A DNA stretch of 64,000 nt, from NCBI GenBank assembly GCA_902825865.1, contig CADECX010000010.1:17415-81414 (forward strand), given 5' to 3'. Position 1 is the first letter of the stretch; every line of letters starts with the position of its first letter. Shown piece by piece: positions 24,942-34,178 of the stretch. The notes under the pieces are model-generated. The model saw only the letters and a program-made list of their open reading frames with translations, did not search any database and was not told the DNA's origin. The stretch comes from an uncultured Alphaproteobacteria bacterium (GTDB lineage: Bacteria; Pseudomonadota; Alphaproteobacteria; Micropepsales; Micropepsaceae). A program made the position numbers and the translations under genes.

Positions 24942-27900
24942 TCAAAAGCTGGCTGATCGTGAAGGCCCACCCCGCCCAAATATCCAAGTGCATAGTGCAG
25001 GAAGCACAAAGAGCGTGAGGACCGTAGCGGTGATGAGCCCCCCAATCACCACCGTGGCCAGCGGCTTTTGTACTTCTGCGCCGGTACCAAGCGCGATAGC
25101 CATTGGAACAAACCCGAGTGACGCCACGAGCGCAGTCGTGAGGACCGGGCGCAGTCGTTCTACTGCTCCCTCGATAATGGCGGTATGGGGCTCCGCCCCG
25201 TCACTCACGTGCTTACGGATGCTGCTCATCATGACCAGTCCGTTTAAGACCGCGACACCTGACAGTGCGATAAACCCAACCGCCGCAGAGATGGAAAAGG
25301 GCAGCCCGCGCAAAGCCAAGGCAAACACCCCTCCCGCAATAGCGAGTGGAATTGCACTAAAGACCGCAGCCGCAGGAATGAGACCGCCGAGGCCCATAAA
25401 TAAAAGCGCGAATATCAGCACGAATACGAGCGGCACGACGACCAGCAGCCGTGCTTTAGCCGCCTGAAGACTTTCGTATTGACCGCCCCACTTGAGCCAT
25501 GAGCCCGGCGGGAGGGCTACTTCGCTAGCGACGGCGCTCTGCGCTTCCTGAACAAAGGAACCGATGTCCCGGCCACGTATGTTGAGTTGCACAACGATAC
25601 GTCGTTTTCCCTCTTCCCGACTAATCTGATTAAGACCTTCCGTATATCGGACCGATGCTACATCGCGAAGCGGAACAGATAGCCGGTGAGCCCCTTCACG
25701 GGCAGGAAGCATGATCGGTAGCGCGAGGACGCTTTGAATGTTGTTGCGTACCACATGGGGAAGACGGACTACCACTTCATATCGCTGGTCGCCTTCGAAA
25801 ACCGTGCCAGCTTCCTTGCCACCGACTGCTACCTCGAGCGCGGTAGCTACTTCCTCAACGCTGAGACCTCGTCGAGCAATGGCGTTGCGGTCGAGCGCTA
25901 CGTCAAGTGTAGGGTAACCTTGCGACTGTTCGACCCGAACGTCATTTGCGCCTTCTATTTTGGACATCACATCGCCGATGCGGTTCGCTGTGGCGAGCAT
26001 GATCCCGAGGTCATCGCCGTACACCGCCACTGCAACGTCACTGCGGACACCCGCTACGAGCTCGTTGAACCGCATTTGAATTGGCTGCGTGAACTCGTAG
26101 GTGTTGCCGATAAGACCGCTGACTTTCTCTTCGATCTTTTCGATGAGCTCGGCTTTCGGTAGTGAAGGGTCGGGCCACTGAGCCCGGGGTTTCACTACGA
26201 TGAAGGTGTCCGCCATACTGGGTGGCATAGGGTCGCTAGCTACTTCGGCCGTACCGGTTCGCGAGAATACAAGCTCCACTTCGGGGATAGTACGAACAGC
26301 GCGCTCCACCGCGAACTGCATCCGTTGGGATTGCTCGATAGACGTGGATGGAATGCGTATCGCATTCATGAGCACGTCCTGCTCATCGAGCTGCGGAATA
26401 AATACCTGTCCGATGAAAACAAACATAATAGCAGCAGCCACGAAGGTAAGACAGCCGCCCGCAACCACAGGCATCGGGCGGGCAAGGACCTTCACGAGAA
26501 GTTTCCGGTACCGCTCCTTGCTCCACCGGATAATACCGACGTCGGTTTCGGAGACACGGCCACGCAGAAACGTGGCGATGAGGGCTGGCACCGTCGTAAG
26601 GGAGAGGACGAACGCTGCCGCGAGGGCGAGCATCACTGTCACCGCCATTGGGAAAAACATCTTCCCCTCTACACCTTCAAACGTGAGCAGCGGCACATAG
26701 ACAAGCAAAATAATCGCCTGTCCATACAATGAAGGCCGGATCATCTCTCGCGAAGCGGCAATCACTTCGGTCAGGCGGGACTCATTAGAGAGGATGCCCC
26801 CCTCTGCACGCTGTCGTTCTGCGATACGGCGAAGTGCGTTTTCCACGATAATAACTGCGCCATCAACGATGAGACCAAAGTCGAGTGCGCCAAGGCTCAT
26901 AAGATTGCCGGATACCCCGAACCAGCGCATACCCATAGCGGTCATAAGCAGAGATATGGGAATAACTAGCGCAGTGATAATTGCGGCTCGAATATTTCCA
27001 AGGAGCCAAAAAAGAATGGCGATGACCAGCAGCGCACCCTCGAGCAAATTCTTGCCGACGGTATGTATAGTGGCATCGACAAGCTTTGAGCGGTCGTAAA
27101 CCACTCGCAATTGCATCCCAGGTGGTAAGCTTGCTTTGACTTGTTCAAGTTTTTCTACCACGGCGGCAGAAACCGTACGGCTATTCTCTCCAATGCGCAT
27201 GAGCGCCGTACCGATGACGACTTCCTGGCCATCTTCGCTTGCTGAGCCCGTGCGCATTGCGCCCCCAATGCGTACATCGGCAACGTTTCCAACGGTTATC
27301 GGCGTGCCCTGTCGTTCGGCGACAACGGCGTTTCTTATTTGATCCATAGTTCGAACGCGGGCGTCCGCGCGCACGAGGAAGGCTTCGCCTCCGCGCTCAA
27401 TTAAGTTGCCGCTTACCGCAAGGTTCGTCGCCTCGAGAGCACGGGCAAGATCAGAAAAGGAAATGCCGTATGCGGCGAGCATCGTAGGCTTAGGCTCGAC
27501 AACGTATTGTTTCTCGTAGCCGCCAATCCCGTCCACTTCGGCGACGCCGGGCACATTTCGAAGTTGGGGGCGAACAATCCAATCCTCTACGGAGCGCAGA
27601 TAGGCTTGTAGCGCCACGTCATCTCGGAGAACCTCACCAATCGGAGTTCGGTACGAGCCGTCTCGCTGCCAGCCGAGCGAACTGCTCGCACCCTTTTGGT
27701 CGCGGGCCGTATATTCGAGTGTCCACATAACGATTTCGCCGAGGCCGGTTGAGATTGGGCCCATGCGTGGATCGACATTCGGAGGCAGGACCTCTCGGAC
27801 GTTTGTAAGCCGCTCGGCAATCTGCTGGCGCGCAAAATAGATGTCGATCCCATCATCAAAGACGGCGGTAACTTGACTAAAGCCATTTCTCGATAGCGAC

Positions 27901-28148
27901 CGCGTCGTGCGCAGACCGGGGATACCCGCAATGGCATTTTCGATGGGATAGGTAACCCGTTTCTCAATTTCGACCGGGGAGAGTGATGGAGCAGTGGTAT
28001 TAATCTGCACCTGCTTGTTGGTGACATCTGGTACCGCGTCGATGGGGAGGCGCGGGAGGGCAATTGCTCCGACGATGGCAACTAACAGAGTGACGAAAAG
28101 CACCACGTACCGGTGGCGCACCGCGAAGGTTAGGATGGCGTCAATCAC
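24942..28148 (-). CDS. czcA: Divalent-cation RND efflux pump, CzcA-like (first module)
   Basis: 1068 aa, HME-RND pump. Helix 4 shows [19 protein letters not shown]: Asp, Asp and Glu of the DFGxxVDGA...EN motif mark the Zn/Co/Cd class and separate it from CusA. Porter motifs RLPIDAVPDVTNKQVQI and GTAEVASDPMPP are normal. The start is GTG 28148, overlapping the end of czcB (its TGA is 28141-28143) with GGGGGC upstream; the longer open frame runs inside czcB. No czcC lies in this minus-strand unit, so the outer-membrane channel must come from elsewhere, possibly the second module. Codon use is less GC-rich than in the chromosomal part to the right. Confidence 0.93.
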   Translation of the reverse strand: MIDAILTFAVRHRYVVLFVTLLVAIVGAIALPRLPIDAVPDVTNKQVQINTTAPSLSPVEIEKRVTYPIENAIAGIPGLRTTRSLSRNGFSQVTAVFDDGIDIYFARQQIAERLTNVREVLPPNVDPRMGPISTGLGEIVMWTLEYTARDQKGASSSLGWQRDGSYRTPIGEVLRDDVALQAYLRSVEDWIVRPQLRNVPGVAEVDGIGGYEKQYVVEPKPTMLAAYGISFSDLARALEATNLAVSGNLIERGGEAFLVRADARVRTMDQIRNAVVAERQGTPITVGNVADVRIGGAMRTGSASEDGQEVVIGTALMRIGENSRTVSAAVVEKLEQVKASLPPGMQLRVVYDRSKLVDATIHTVGKNLLEGALLVIAILFWLLGNIRAAIITALVIPISLLMTAMGMRWFGVSGNLMSLGALDFGLIVDGAVIIVENALRRIAERQRAEGGILSNESRLTEVIAASREMIRPSLYGQAIILLVYVPLLTFEGVEGKMFFPMAVTVMLALAAAFVLSLTTVPALIATFLRGRVSETDVGIIRWSKERYRKLLVKVLARPMPVVAGGCLTFVAAAIMFVFIGQVFIPQLDEQDVLMNAIRIPSTSIEQSQRMQFAVERAVRTIPEVELVFSRTGTAEVASDPMPPSMADTFIVVKPRAQWPDPSLPKAELIEKIEEKVSGLIGNTYEFTQPIQMRFNELVAGVRSDVAVAVYGDDLGIMLATANRIGDVMSKIEGANDVRVEQSQGYPTLDVALDRNAIARRGLSVEEVATALEVAVGGKEAGTVFEGDQRYEVVVRLPHVVRNNIQSVLALPIMLPAREGAHRLSVPLRDVASVRYTEGLNQISREEGKRRIVVQLNIRGRDIGSFVQEAQSAVASEVALPPGSWLKWGGQYESLQAAKARLLVVVPLVFVLIFALLFMGLGGLIPAAAVFSAIPLAIAGGVFALALRGLPFSISAAVGFIALSGVAVLNGLVMMSSIRKHVSDGAEPHTAIIEGAVERLRPVLTTALVASLGFVPMAIALGTGAEVQKPLATVVIGGLITATVLTLFVLPALCTWIFGRGGPSRSASF

Positions 28149-29319
28149 TGTCGCCCCCACTACCTTTTTCCAGTTCGGCTTTGAGGAGGAATGCGTTAGC
28201 GCCGGCGATCCGGTCACCCGGCTTCAAACCCGAGCGCACTTCGGTCATCGTTCCGGCCTCCGGACCAGGGAGTATCTTACGCACGGCAAATCCCTTGGCG
28301 GTGCGAACGAAAACCGCATCTTCCCCTTGGATTTTTTGCAATGCCTCGGTCGGCACTAGGACCGCGTTTTCATCGGTACTGTGGGCTCCGACAATGATCC
28401 GCGCTGAAACGAGTTGGCCGGGCTGAAGCGCTGCCGCGCTCGACGGCAGGAGAACTACGGTTGCCGCACGGCTTTCGGTGCTAACGTCCGGTGTGATTGC
28501 ACGCACCCGGGCAGCAATGTTGCCGGCCGAAAGCTCTATTATCGCTACATCACCAACGCGCACTCTTTGAGCGTCGCTAGATGGTACTGCCGCATGAACT
28601 TCAAGCTTGGCAGGATCAGCGACCCTAAAGAGTTCAGTGCCCGCAACCACGTACGCGCCAAGCACTGCCGGGGCTGCGGTGATACGGCCTGCTACCGGGC
28701 TCAAGATGTTGAGGGAGACGCCATCCTGCGCTAGCCCCGAGGCGCGGCTTGCAGCATCCGCGCGGGCTCGTTCCGCTTGGGCCACTTGCAGTTCGGCTTC
28801 CGCCGCATCAAAGTCTTGGCGAGAGGTCGCGTTCGCAGCAAGCAAGTTTTGTTGCCGGTTATAGGTTTGCTGCGCTCGAACCAACCGTGCAACCGCTGCT
28901 GCGCGTTCTTGAGCGAGGAGCGCGGCCTCTCGACTTTGAATAGACCCGAGTACCTCTCCCCTACGCACCGCATCGCCTAGGCGTTTGCCTATCCTTGTAA
29001 CCGTGCCATCCGCTCTTGCCCCAATCACCGCCGCGCCTTCAGGCGTGGCCGCGACGGTTGCTTGGGCGATCACCTGGGCTGAGAGTCCGCCAGCTTCAAC
29101 CTTCACGACCGCTATGCCCGCTGAGGCGATTTTCTCTTCGTCGAGATCAACAGATGTTTTAGTGGAGGTTTCCTCCTCCCCGGCAACTTCGGTGTCGTGC
29201 TCAGGCGTGAGGATGTACCGGCCTACAGCAATTCCTACCGCCAGAGTAACTAGCATTAGTGCCGCAATGAGATACCAACGTGCGGACCCCGGGGGCCGCG
29301 AGCGCGTGAATTCGGTCAA
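28141..29319 (-). CDS. czcB: RND periplasmic adaptor, CzcB-like (first module)
   Basis: 392 aa. One N-terminal membrane helix (about residues 15-35) and an acidic linker (AGEEETSTKTSVDLDEEKI) precede the lipoyl halves (VIGARADGTVTRIGKRLGDAVRRGEVLG and LNILSPVAGRITA). A long alpha-hairpin (about 130-200, rich in Ala/Gln/Arg), beta-barrel and membrane-proximal domains follow (GLKPGDRIAGANAFLLKAEL). It links CzcA to an outer-membrane channel. There is no N-terminal cobalt/zinc His motif. The stop overlaps the start of czcA. It is preceded by a CzcI-like gene on the same strand. Confidence 0.92.
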   Translation of the reverse strand: MTEFTRSRPPGSARWYLIAALMLVTLAVGIAVGRYILTPEHDTEVAGEEETSTKTSVDLDEEKIASAGIAVVKVEAGGLSAQVIAQATVAATPEGAAVIGARADGTVTRIGKRLGDAVRRGEVLGSIQSREAALLAQERAAAVARLVRAQQTYNRQQNLLAANATSRQDFDAAEAELQVAQAERARADAASRASGLAQDGVSLNILSPVAGRITAAPAVLGAYVVAGTELFRVADPAKLEVHAAVPSSDAQRVRVGDVAIIELSAGNIAARVRAITPDVSTESRAATVVLLPSSAAALQPGQLVSARIIVGAHSTDENAVLVPTEALQKIQGEDAVFVRTAKGFAVRKILPGPEAGTMTEVRSGLKPGDRIAGANAFLLKAELEKGSGGDSD

Positions 29320-29373
29320 AGAAAGTGCTCCCTGTCGCGTTTAGGAAATAGTTGCGCGTGGTCGCGCAGACCA

Positions 29374-29745
29374 CTACGCGCGCGGGGGTCGCAACAGAGA
29401 AAAAGTGGGGGCAGTTGGAGCGCTGCTCGTGGCCGGCTCGAACACATTCGTTGCTGTCAGGGTCGCGCCGAACGTCGGGTGCTCCGTACGAGCAACACCT
29501 ACCCAGTGGTAGCAGTGGCAGAACTGACAGGGCACGCCTTTTGTCGTCTCGGTGTCGCCTTGCTTGGCTGCGGCGTGTGTACCCACAGAGTAGTTGGCCA
29601 ACTCGAGGGAGATATTACCGGAGCCGTTCTGGTCGAAGTCGGCAGCGCAGATGCAGCTATCGTAGGAAGGCAACAGAAAGGCAAGCGCGAGGGCACAGGT
29701 GAGGAGCACCCGTATCGGACCACGCGCGGCTAGCCATTTTCTCAT
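29374..29745 (-). CDS. CzcI-like small periplasmic Cys/His protein (copy A)
   Basis: 123 aa with N-terminal signal or anchor (VLLTCALALAFLLPSYD). Mature part: SCICAAD, an acidic stretch, then CQFCHCYHWVGVA (about residues 73-85), and a C-terminal FSLLRPPRA. A second protein at 34.2 kb has the same layout with CIHGHCHHW and the same LLRPPRA end. Both are the first gene before an RND adaptor or channel gene, where Cupriavidus has czcI, a small periplasmic protein affecting czc expression. The Cys/His cluster can bind Zn, Cd or Co. Homology to CzcI is inferred from position and composition. Confidence 0.7.
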   Translation of the reverse strand: MRKWLAARGPIRVLLTCALALAFLLPSYDSCICAADFDQNGSGNISLELANYSVGTHAAAKQGDTETTKGVPCQFCHCYHWVGVARTEHPTFGATLTATNVFEPATSSAPTAPTFSLLRPPRA

Positions 29746-29847
29746 TGGGCTGACCGTAGCACTCCTTCTGGTTGGCCTTCAACCTGGATGGGATTAGTCG
29801 TGTTCCGTGGTATCGTAACCGTAATCTTACCCGACCCGGGAACAATC

Positions 29848-30465
29848 ATGAGTGACGACTGCTGCGGCCCTAAAGACCTTACGCATACGACACCAGCTTA
29901 TCGGCGCGCACTCTGGATAGTAGTGCTCGTGAATGTGGGGTACGGCATTATCGAAATGATTGGTGGCTTTGTCGCAGGCTCTCAGGCGCTTAAGGCTGAT
30001 GCCCTCGATTTTCTCGGCGATGGAAGCATCACTTTTGTGGGGCTGCTTGCTATTGCATGGAGCGCTCGTGCCCGCTCTCAAACTGCGCTTGCGCAAGGCA
30101 TCTTTTTGGCTGCCCTTGGTATCGGCGTCTTCGTCAGCACTATCTATCGAGTGATGACGGCAGTTAGTCCAGAAGCAGAGCTAATGGGCGGGCTTGGGCT
30201 GGTCGCACTGATGGTAAATGTCGCAGCGGCGTGGGTGTTGTCTAAGTTCAAAGGCGGAGATGCGAATATGAAAGCGGTCTGGCTCTTTAGCCGGAACGAC
30301 GCCCTCGGTAATGCTGCTGTGGTCGTCGCTGCCGGATTGGTATGGGCGCTTAACTCGGCTTGGCCTGACCTTATTGTGGCCTTCGGCATTGCGGGCCTCT
30401 TTATTTACTCCGCGTGGGACATTATCGCCGACGCGCGCCGCGAGTTACGTGAAAAGCGGCTTTAG
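29848..30465 (+). CDS. Cation diffusion facilitator, short form
   Basis: 205 aa inner-membrane exporter, six helices. It starts MSDDCCGPKD, a Cys-Cys motif that could bind metal. The CDF signatures are ALKADALDFLGDG in helix 2 and WLFSRNDALGNAAVV in helix 5. In Zn/Cd exporters the helix pair usually has HxxxD and HxxxD; here the equivalents are DALDFLGD and RNDALGN, so one His is replaced. The cytoplasmic C-terminal domain of most CDF proteins is missing: the protein ends just after helix 6 (ADARRELREKRL). It is divergent from the czcI-like gene. A damaged copy of its last 70 codons lies at 33,282-33,486. Confidence 0.83.
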   Translation: MSDDCCGPKDLTHTTPAYRRALWIVVLVNVGYGIIEMIGGFVAGSQALKADALDFLGDGSITFVGLLAIAWSARARSQTALAQGIFLAALGIGVFVSTIYRVMTAVSPEAELMGGLGLVALMVNVAAAWVLSKFKGGDANMKAVWLFSRNDALGNAAVVVAAGLVWALNSAWPDLIVAFGIAGLFIYSAWDIIADARRELREKRL

Positions 30466-31007
30466 AATAGCTTTCCGACCATTATCCCGATTGCAAGGAT
30501 GTACCCGATCAAAAAGGGGAGCACGGTCGTCACCATGCCGAACGCACGGGCAGCAGCACCTTTGGGGTACGCGCGCAGAAATGTGATCCGGCCGATTGAG
30601 AAAAGGAATACGGCGCTGGGCAGTAACGCCAGCGCGGGACCGGAGAGCAACGTTGCCAAAGCAAAGATGGCACCGAGCGCGATAACTGCTTGCTCTAAAG
30701 TGTTTTGGAGAAATGCACGGGGTACGGCGATTTCCGCGCTCGGGACGGTATAGGCGGAGCCCTTCATATCTTCCGGTGAGTAAAAGCGAACCCTCGACAC
30801 CATCCGCACTCCTATCACGACCCAAATAACCACAAACATGCTTAGCTGAGCTGCAAATGCCAGACGATCCGCCATGTCTTCGGGGAACGAGAAATAATGC
30901 GGAAGAAGCAAATAACCAGCGTAGAGAATTGCGGAGGAAAAGGCCGTAGAGACTAGCGCGCTCGCGACAATCCCGCGCTGTTGCGATTTGAGATCGTTCC
31001 TCTCCAT
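30462..31007 (-). CDS. MAPEG-family membrane protein
   Basis: 181 aa, four membrane helices. The region FLQNTLEQAVIALGAIFALATLL (about residues 100-125) carries the NxxEQ-type signature of the eicosanoid/glutathione (MAPEG) family, and RITFLRAYPKGAAARAFG follows, typical of helices 3-4. Bacterial members are glutathione-linked detoxifying enzymes or of unknown role. It converges on the CDF gene with a four-base overlap of the stop regions. ATG 31007 is used; a TTG six codons earlier is possible. No clear ribosome-binding site was seen. Confidence 0.75.
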   Translation of the reverse strand: MERNDLKSQQRGIVASALVSTAFSSAILYAGYLLLPHYFSFPEDMADRLAFAAQLSMFVVIWVVIGVRMVSRVRFYSPEDMKGSAYTVPSAEIAVPRAFLQNTLEQAVIALGAIFALATLLSGPALALLPSAVFLFSIGRITFLRAYPKGAAARAFGMVTTVLPFLIGYILAIGIMVGKLF

Positions 31008-31141
31008 GGCGTTAGTATACCTCAAAGTCCCACATCGGTCAGAAGTTCCGGGGTCAACTGGCGAGGCTACCCAGGCGAAACTTGTTGTGCTCGCTGCCTT
31101 TTTGATGCCTTGCTTGTCGCTCGACTATCGAAGGTTGGGCG

Positions 31142-31897
31142 GTGCCGTTTTCCTCAGGAAAGAATATTTCTGATCTTGGACTCGGTTGGGGCTTGCATTG
31201 CGGGCATCTCAATGGCGAAGCGTCGTGTGCTCACCATGCATTAAAAATCTGTATCGCCAGCGATTCGACCATCATGGTCAACCTCGCCGAATCAACAATC
31301 TGGGCGTCCGCCGTGCTCGTCCGAAGCGGTATTCGACACGCCCTACGCAATGACGAAGGAATGACGTGTTCATTGTATATCGATCCCGATTGTGAAGCGG
31401 CGGCAGGCTTGGCGAAGCTCGCTGGACCGACCGGTGTTATTTCTCTTAGCGGAGCGGTCGAGCGCGCCGCTCGTAAATGCGTACGACTTATAATTTCCAG
31501 CGGTGTGGGCGCCCAGACGGCGTTTGAGGAATTCAGTACCTTGTTGGGCAGTCCAAAGACCGGTCGCATTTGCGACCCGAGAGTAGGTGTCGCGCTCGCG
31601 GCACTGATTGATGGTCATCACAACCGCTTGCCGCTTGCGGGCCTTGCACGGAATGCGGGCCTATCCCAACAACGCTTTGCCGCAGTTTTCAGAGAATCGA
31701 CCGGACTTCCTGTGCGCACCTATGTGCGCTGGCTGCGAATGCAAACAGCGGTTGGCGCCATCGCAAGAGGTTCGGACTTGACCTCCGCTACCAAAGCGGC
31801 TGGATATTCAAGCGAAAAACAATTCGTAAATTACTTTCGTCATTTTTTTGGGGTGTTGCCGTCCGCATTTGCGATGACTCTCCGAAAGAGGCGGTGA
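31142..31897 (+). CDS. AraC-family transcription regulator
   Basis: 251 aa. The N-terminal half looks like a cupin sensor (HHALKICIASD, then WASAVLVRSGIRHALR and LYIDPDCEAAAGLA). The C-terminal half has two helix-turn-helix motifs: LPLAGLARNAGLSQQRFAAVFRES and SDLTSATKAAGYSSEKQFVNYFRHFFGV (about residues 160-250). The GTG at 31142 keeps the full sensor domain; an ATG at 31274 would cut it. Ligand and targets are unknown. It is followed by the porin gene on the same strand after 328 bases, so porin control is one option. Confidence 0.83.
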   Translation: MPFSSGKNISDLGLGWGLHCGHLNGEASCAHHALKICIASDSTIMVNLAESTIWASAVLVRSGIRHALRNDEGMTCSLYIDPDCEAAAGLAKLAGPTGVISLSGAVERAARKCVRLIISSGVGAQTAFEEFSTLLGSPKTGRICDPRVGVALAALIDGHHNRLPLAGLARNAGLSQQRFAAVFRESTGLPVRTYVRWLRMQTAVGAIARGSDLTSATKAAGYSSEKQFVNYFRHFFGVLPSAFAMTLRKRR

Positions 31898-32225
31898 CCA
31901 CCAGTTTTGTGCTCACTTTCGATTCAACCGCGTGGCAAGCGACGCTGTCCCCGATTGTGTTGCGCCCAATGATTCGGCGAATTGCCTAAATAGTATGCAA
32001 ACCAGTTCTACGGCGTAGGCTGCCGCTTTAGTTTGCATTGTGCTGTTGCGCCAGAAACACAGGAAAGTTGGAAAAACCTGTTTCCTTTCCAAATTCGCCC
32101 CCGCAAAGTGCGTTATCTGCATTTGGTGCGGTGCATATAAATGTATGGGTTGCCCGTCGGCGACAGTGTCGGCAAGTCGGTTTAATAGGGCGGCCATTGG
32201 CCAAACACTACGAGGGGTATAAAAA
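31898..32225. other. Non-coding stretch before the porin gene
   Basis: 328 bases with no supported gene. An AT-rich TGCATATAAATGTAT stretch near 32130 and a Shine-Dalgarno GAGGGG just before the porin ATG suggest the porin promoter. A short inverted pair (ACAGG...CCTGT, about 32058-32084) is present. Confidence 0.5.
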
Positions 32226-33053
32226 ATGTACGGGAATCATAATCTTAGCAAAACTAGCGGCCTGCCGGTCCCAATGCGCTTGCGGTTTCGCCTGCTCAAG
32301 GGTGCAGTTTGCCTAATGGGCCTCGTTGGCATCGGCACAAGCGCGCCTGCCTTGGCCCAAGATGCGCCGTCTTGGGCGCTGACCGGCAGCGTTGCCGTGC
32401 AAAGCGATTATAAGTTCCGCGGCATCAGCCAGAATGATCGCGAACCGTCGCCGCAGGGTTCGCTGACCCTCACCGGTCCGGAAGGTTTCTATGTCAGCGC
32501 CTGGGCCTCGACGGTGGATTTCGATCCCACCAGCTCGAGCAATCCCCATGTCGAACTCGACATCTATGGCGGCAAGCACACCGACCTGTGGGGCGTGGAC
32601 TGGAATTTCATGCCCTACTACTACGCCTACCCGTCGCAGAATTATGGCTCCGGTCCCAAGGCCGACTATTTCGAAATCATCAACCAGTTCACCAAGGCAG
32701 TTGGTCCGGCGACCTTCAGCGGCAGCTGGGCCTGGTCTGACAACCTGCCCTTCAACGGCGGCACCGGCAACGCGCTGTACGGCACTATCGCCTACACCGT
32801 GACGGACTGGCTGACGGTCAGCGGCCAGATCGGCCATCAGTGGGCGCAGAACGCCAAGTATGTCGGCTCCAGCGACTATACCTATGGCGACATCGGCGCC
32901 ACCGCGACCTGGAAGGGCTTCGCGCTGGACCTGCGCTATAACGGCACCGACCTGAACACCACCCAGTGCGCGGCGTTCTATATGGCCACGACGAATGCCT
33001 GCAAAGGCAACTTCGTCGCCACCCTGACCTACAATATCAGCCTGCTGCCGTAA
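32226..33053 (+). CDS. TorF-family putative porin (TIGR02001 type)
   Basis: 275 aa. The signal peptide ends at ALA-QD. The mature protein begins WALTGSVAVQSDYKFRGISQNDREPSPQGSLTL (given here as residues about 50-80), the typical start of this outer-membrane family. Alternating aromatic beta-strands run to the C-terminal strand VATLTYNISLLP. It is probably a general or solute-specific outer-membrane channel. GAGGGG lies eight bases before ATG 32226. Codon use is more GC-rich than in neighbouring island genes. A strong terminator follows 24 bases after the stop, so it is a single-gene unit. Confidence 0.87.
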   Translation: MYGNHNLSKTSGLPVPMRLRFRLLKGAVCLMGLVGIGTSAPALAQDAPSWALTGSVAVQSDYKFRGISQNDREPSPQGSLTLTGPEGFYVSAWASTVDFDPTSSSNPHVELDIYGGKHTDLWGVDWNFMPYYYAYPSQNYGSGPKADYFEIINQFTKAVGPATFSGSWAWSDNLPFNGGTGNALYGTIAYTVTDWLTVSGQIGHQWAQNAKYVGSSDYTYGDIGATATWKGFALDLRYNGTDLNTTQCAAFYMATTNACKGNFVATLTYNISLLP

Positions 33054-33077
33054 TCGCGCAGGCCTCTGAGTAAAAAA

Positions 33078-33107
33078 GCCCGCAAGGTTATGCCTTGCGG
33101 GCTTTTT
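33078..33107 (+). terminator. Intrinsic terminator after the porin gene
   Basis: GCCCGCAAGG (33078-33087) pairs perfectly with CCTTGCGGGC (33093-33102) across a five-base loop and is followed by TTTTT. A preceding A-run makes it usable in both directions. Confidence 0.92.
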
Positions 33108-33281
33108 GCTACCCCCCTGAACATGGGTTAGGACGACGCCCTTGATCTGGTAATGCGTAGAAAGATGGCCTCGTTTTGCGCAGGGAACTGGGCACCTGGA
33201 CCCCAGCAGTGTTCAAGTTGTTTCAGCCGGTATGCATCACCGCGTCGTGCACGAGACAATGGCGAGACAAAGGAGAGAGAC

Positions 33282-33486
33282 GGCGACGCGGATATGAAAG
33301 CCGTCTGGCTTTTTAGCCGGAACGATGCCCTTGGTAATGTGCCGTGATCGCAGCTGCTGGGTTATGGGCGCTTAACTCGCCTTGGCCTGACCTTATGTGG
33401 CCTTCGGCATCGCCGGCCTATTTATCTATTCCGCATGGGACATTATCGCCGACGCGCGCCGCGAGTTACAAAAAAAGCGCCACTAG
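33282..33486 (+). pseudogene. Decayed 3' copy of the CDF transporter gene
   Basis: These 205 bases match 30253-30465 (end of the intact CDF gene) almost throughout. Shared peptide stretches are MKAVWLFSRNDALGN, the ALNSxWPDL region and the WDIIADARREL end. Several small deletions break the frame (for example after GGTAATG, and in CTTATGTGG where the intact gene has CTTATTGTGG). Only the last third of the gene is present, so this is a fragment left by recombination. Confidence 0.88.
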
Positions 33487-33762
33487 ACGCTTCTGCGCGC
33501 GTATCCCAGAGTTGCTGCTGCCCGTGCTTTCGGCATGCTGCTTCCTTCGCATCGGGTTCGAGCTTCTTAAGGTGCCAGCGGTAGCCAAACGGTGCTTGGC
33601 CCCTGATCGCGCGAGTGAGAGGTGTGCATGGGCCGCTCCGCGTCTAATCACCGGGATTCTAGCTCAGCCACCGCAATCTTCAACCCGGATAGGTGGTACC
33701 AGTGCAAAGCTTTTTGCCGAAATGTGGGGCGCGCCCTTCGACGGAAAACGCCAATTCCCTGT
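33487..33762. other. Non-coding stretch after the CDF fragment
   Basis: 276 bases; open frames here are short and lack ribosome-binding sites. Probably debris of the same rearrangement. No recognisable gene, tRNA or repeat. Confidence 0.4.
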
Positions 33763-34056
33763 CTAATGCAGTGAGTGGTAAAACCGTGCCCACCAAGTGT
33801 TGGTGTAATAACACGACCGATCGGTCTGGCTTAAAAGGTCATGGGCGCATGATCGCCCTGTCTTATCCAGGATGAATCCCCGCGCCTCCATGCATGCTTC
33901 CGTCAGCTCCCCCAGATCAAATTTGGTTAGATTCTGGCCCCTCGCTCGGTTCGTAGCTTTCACTTGGCATTCGGCGAGGACTTTCTGCTCCGGTGGGCTG
34001 CACCCCAGCAATAACAGTGGTGCTCCAATAGCCATAATCAAACGAATGTTGACCAT
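33763..34056 (-). CDS. Small lipoprotein, function unknown
   Basis: About 97 aa. The start MVNIRLIMAIGAPLLLLGCSPPEQ contains a lipobox (LLLGC), so the mature protein is lipidated at Cys. The mature part has four further cysteines (AECQV, EACMEARGF, RSCAHDL, RSCYY) that could form disulfides or bind metal; ECxxxA and CMxARG resemble small lipoproteins of proteobacteria near efflux genes. A GTG at 34086 would extend the start by ten residues and has AAGG upstream. It is divergent from the CzcI-like copy B. Confidence 0.6.
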   Translation of the reverse strand: MVNIRLIMAIGAPLLLLGCSPPEQKVLAECQVKATNRARGQNLTKFDLGELTEACMEARGFILDKTGRSCAHDLLSQTDRSCYYTNTWWARFYHSLH

Positions 34057-34178
34057 TGTTCGCAGGAATCCTGAGCGCTTCGGCACCTTAACCGCCTAAG
34101 GCTAAGGGGCAATACTGATTAGGGAACTATTAGCCTCGCGGGAGTACCCTCGTCGGCGCGAATGTGTTAGGAAACCGC

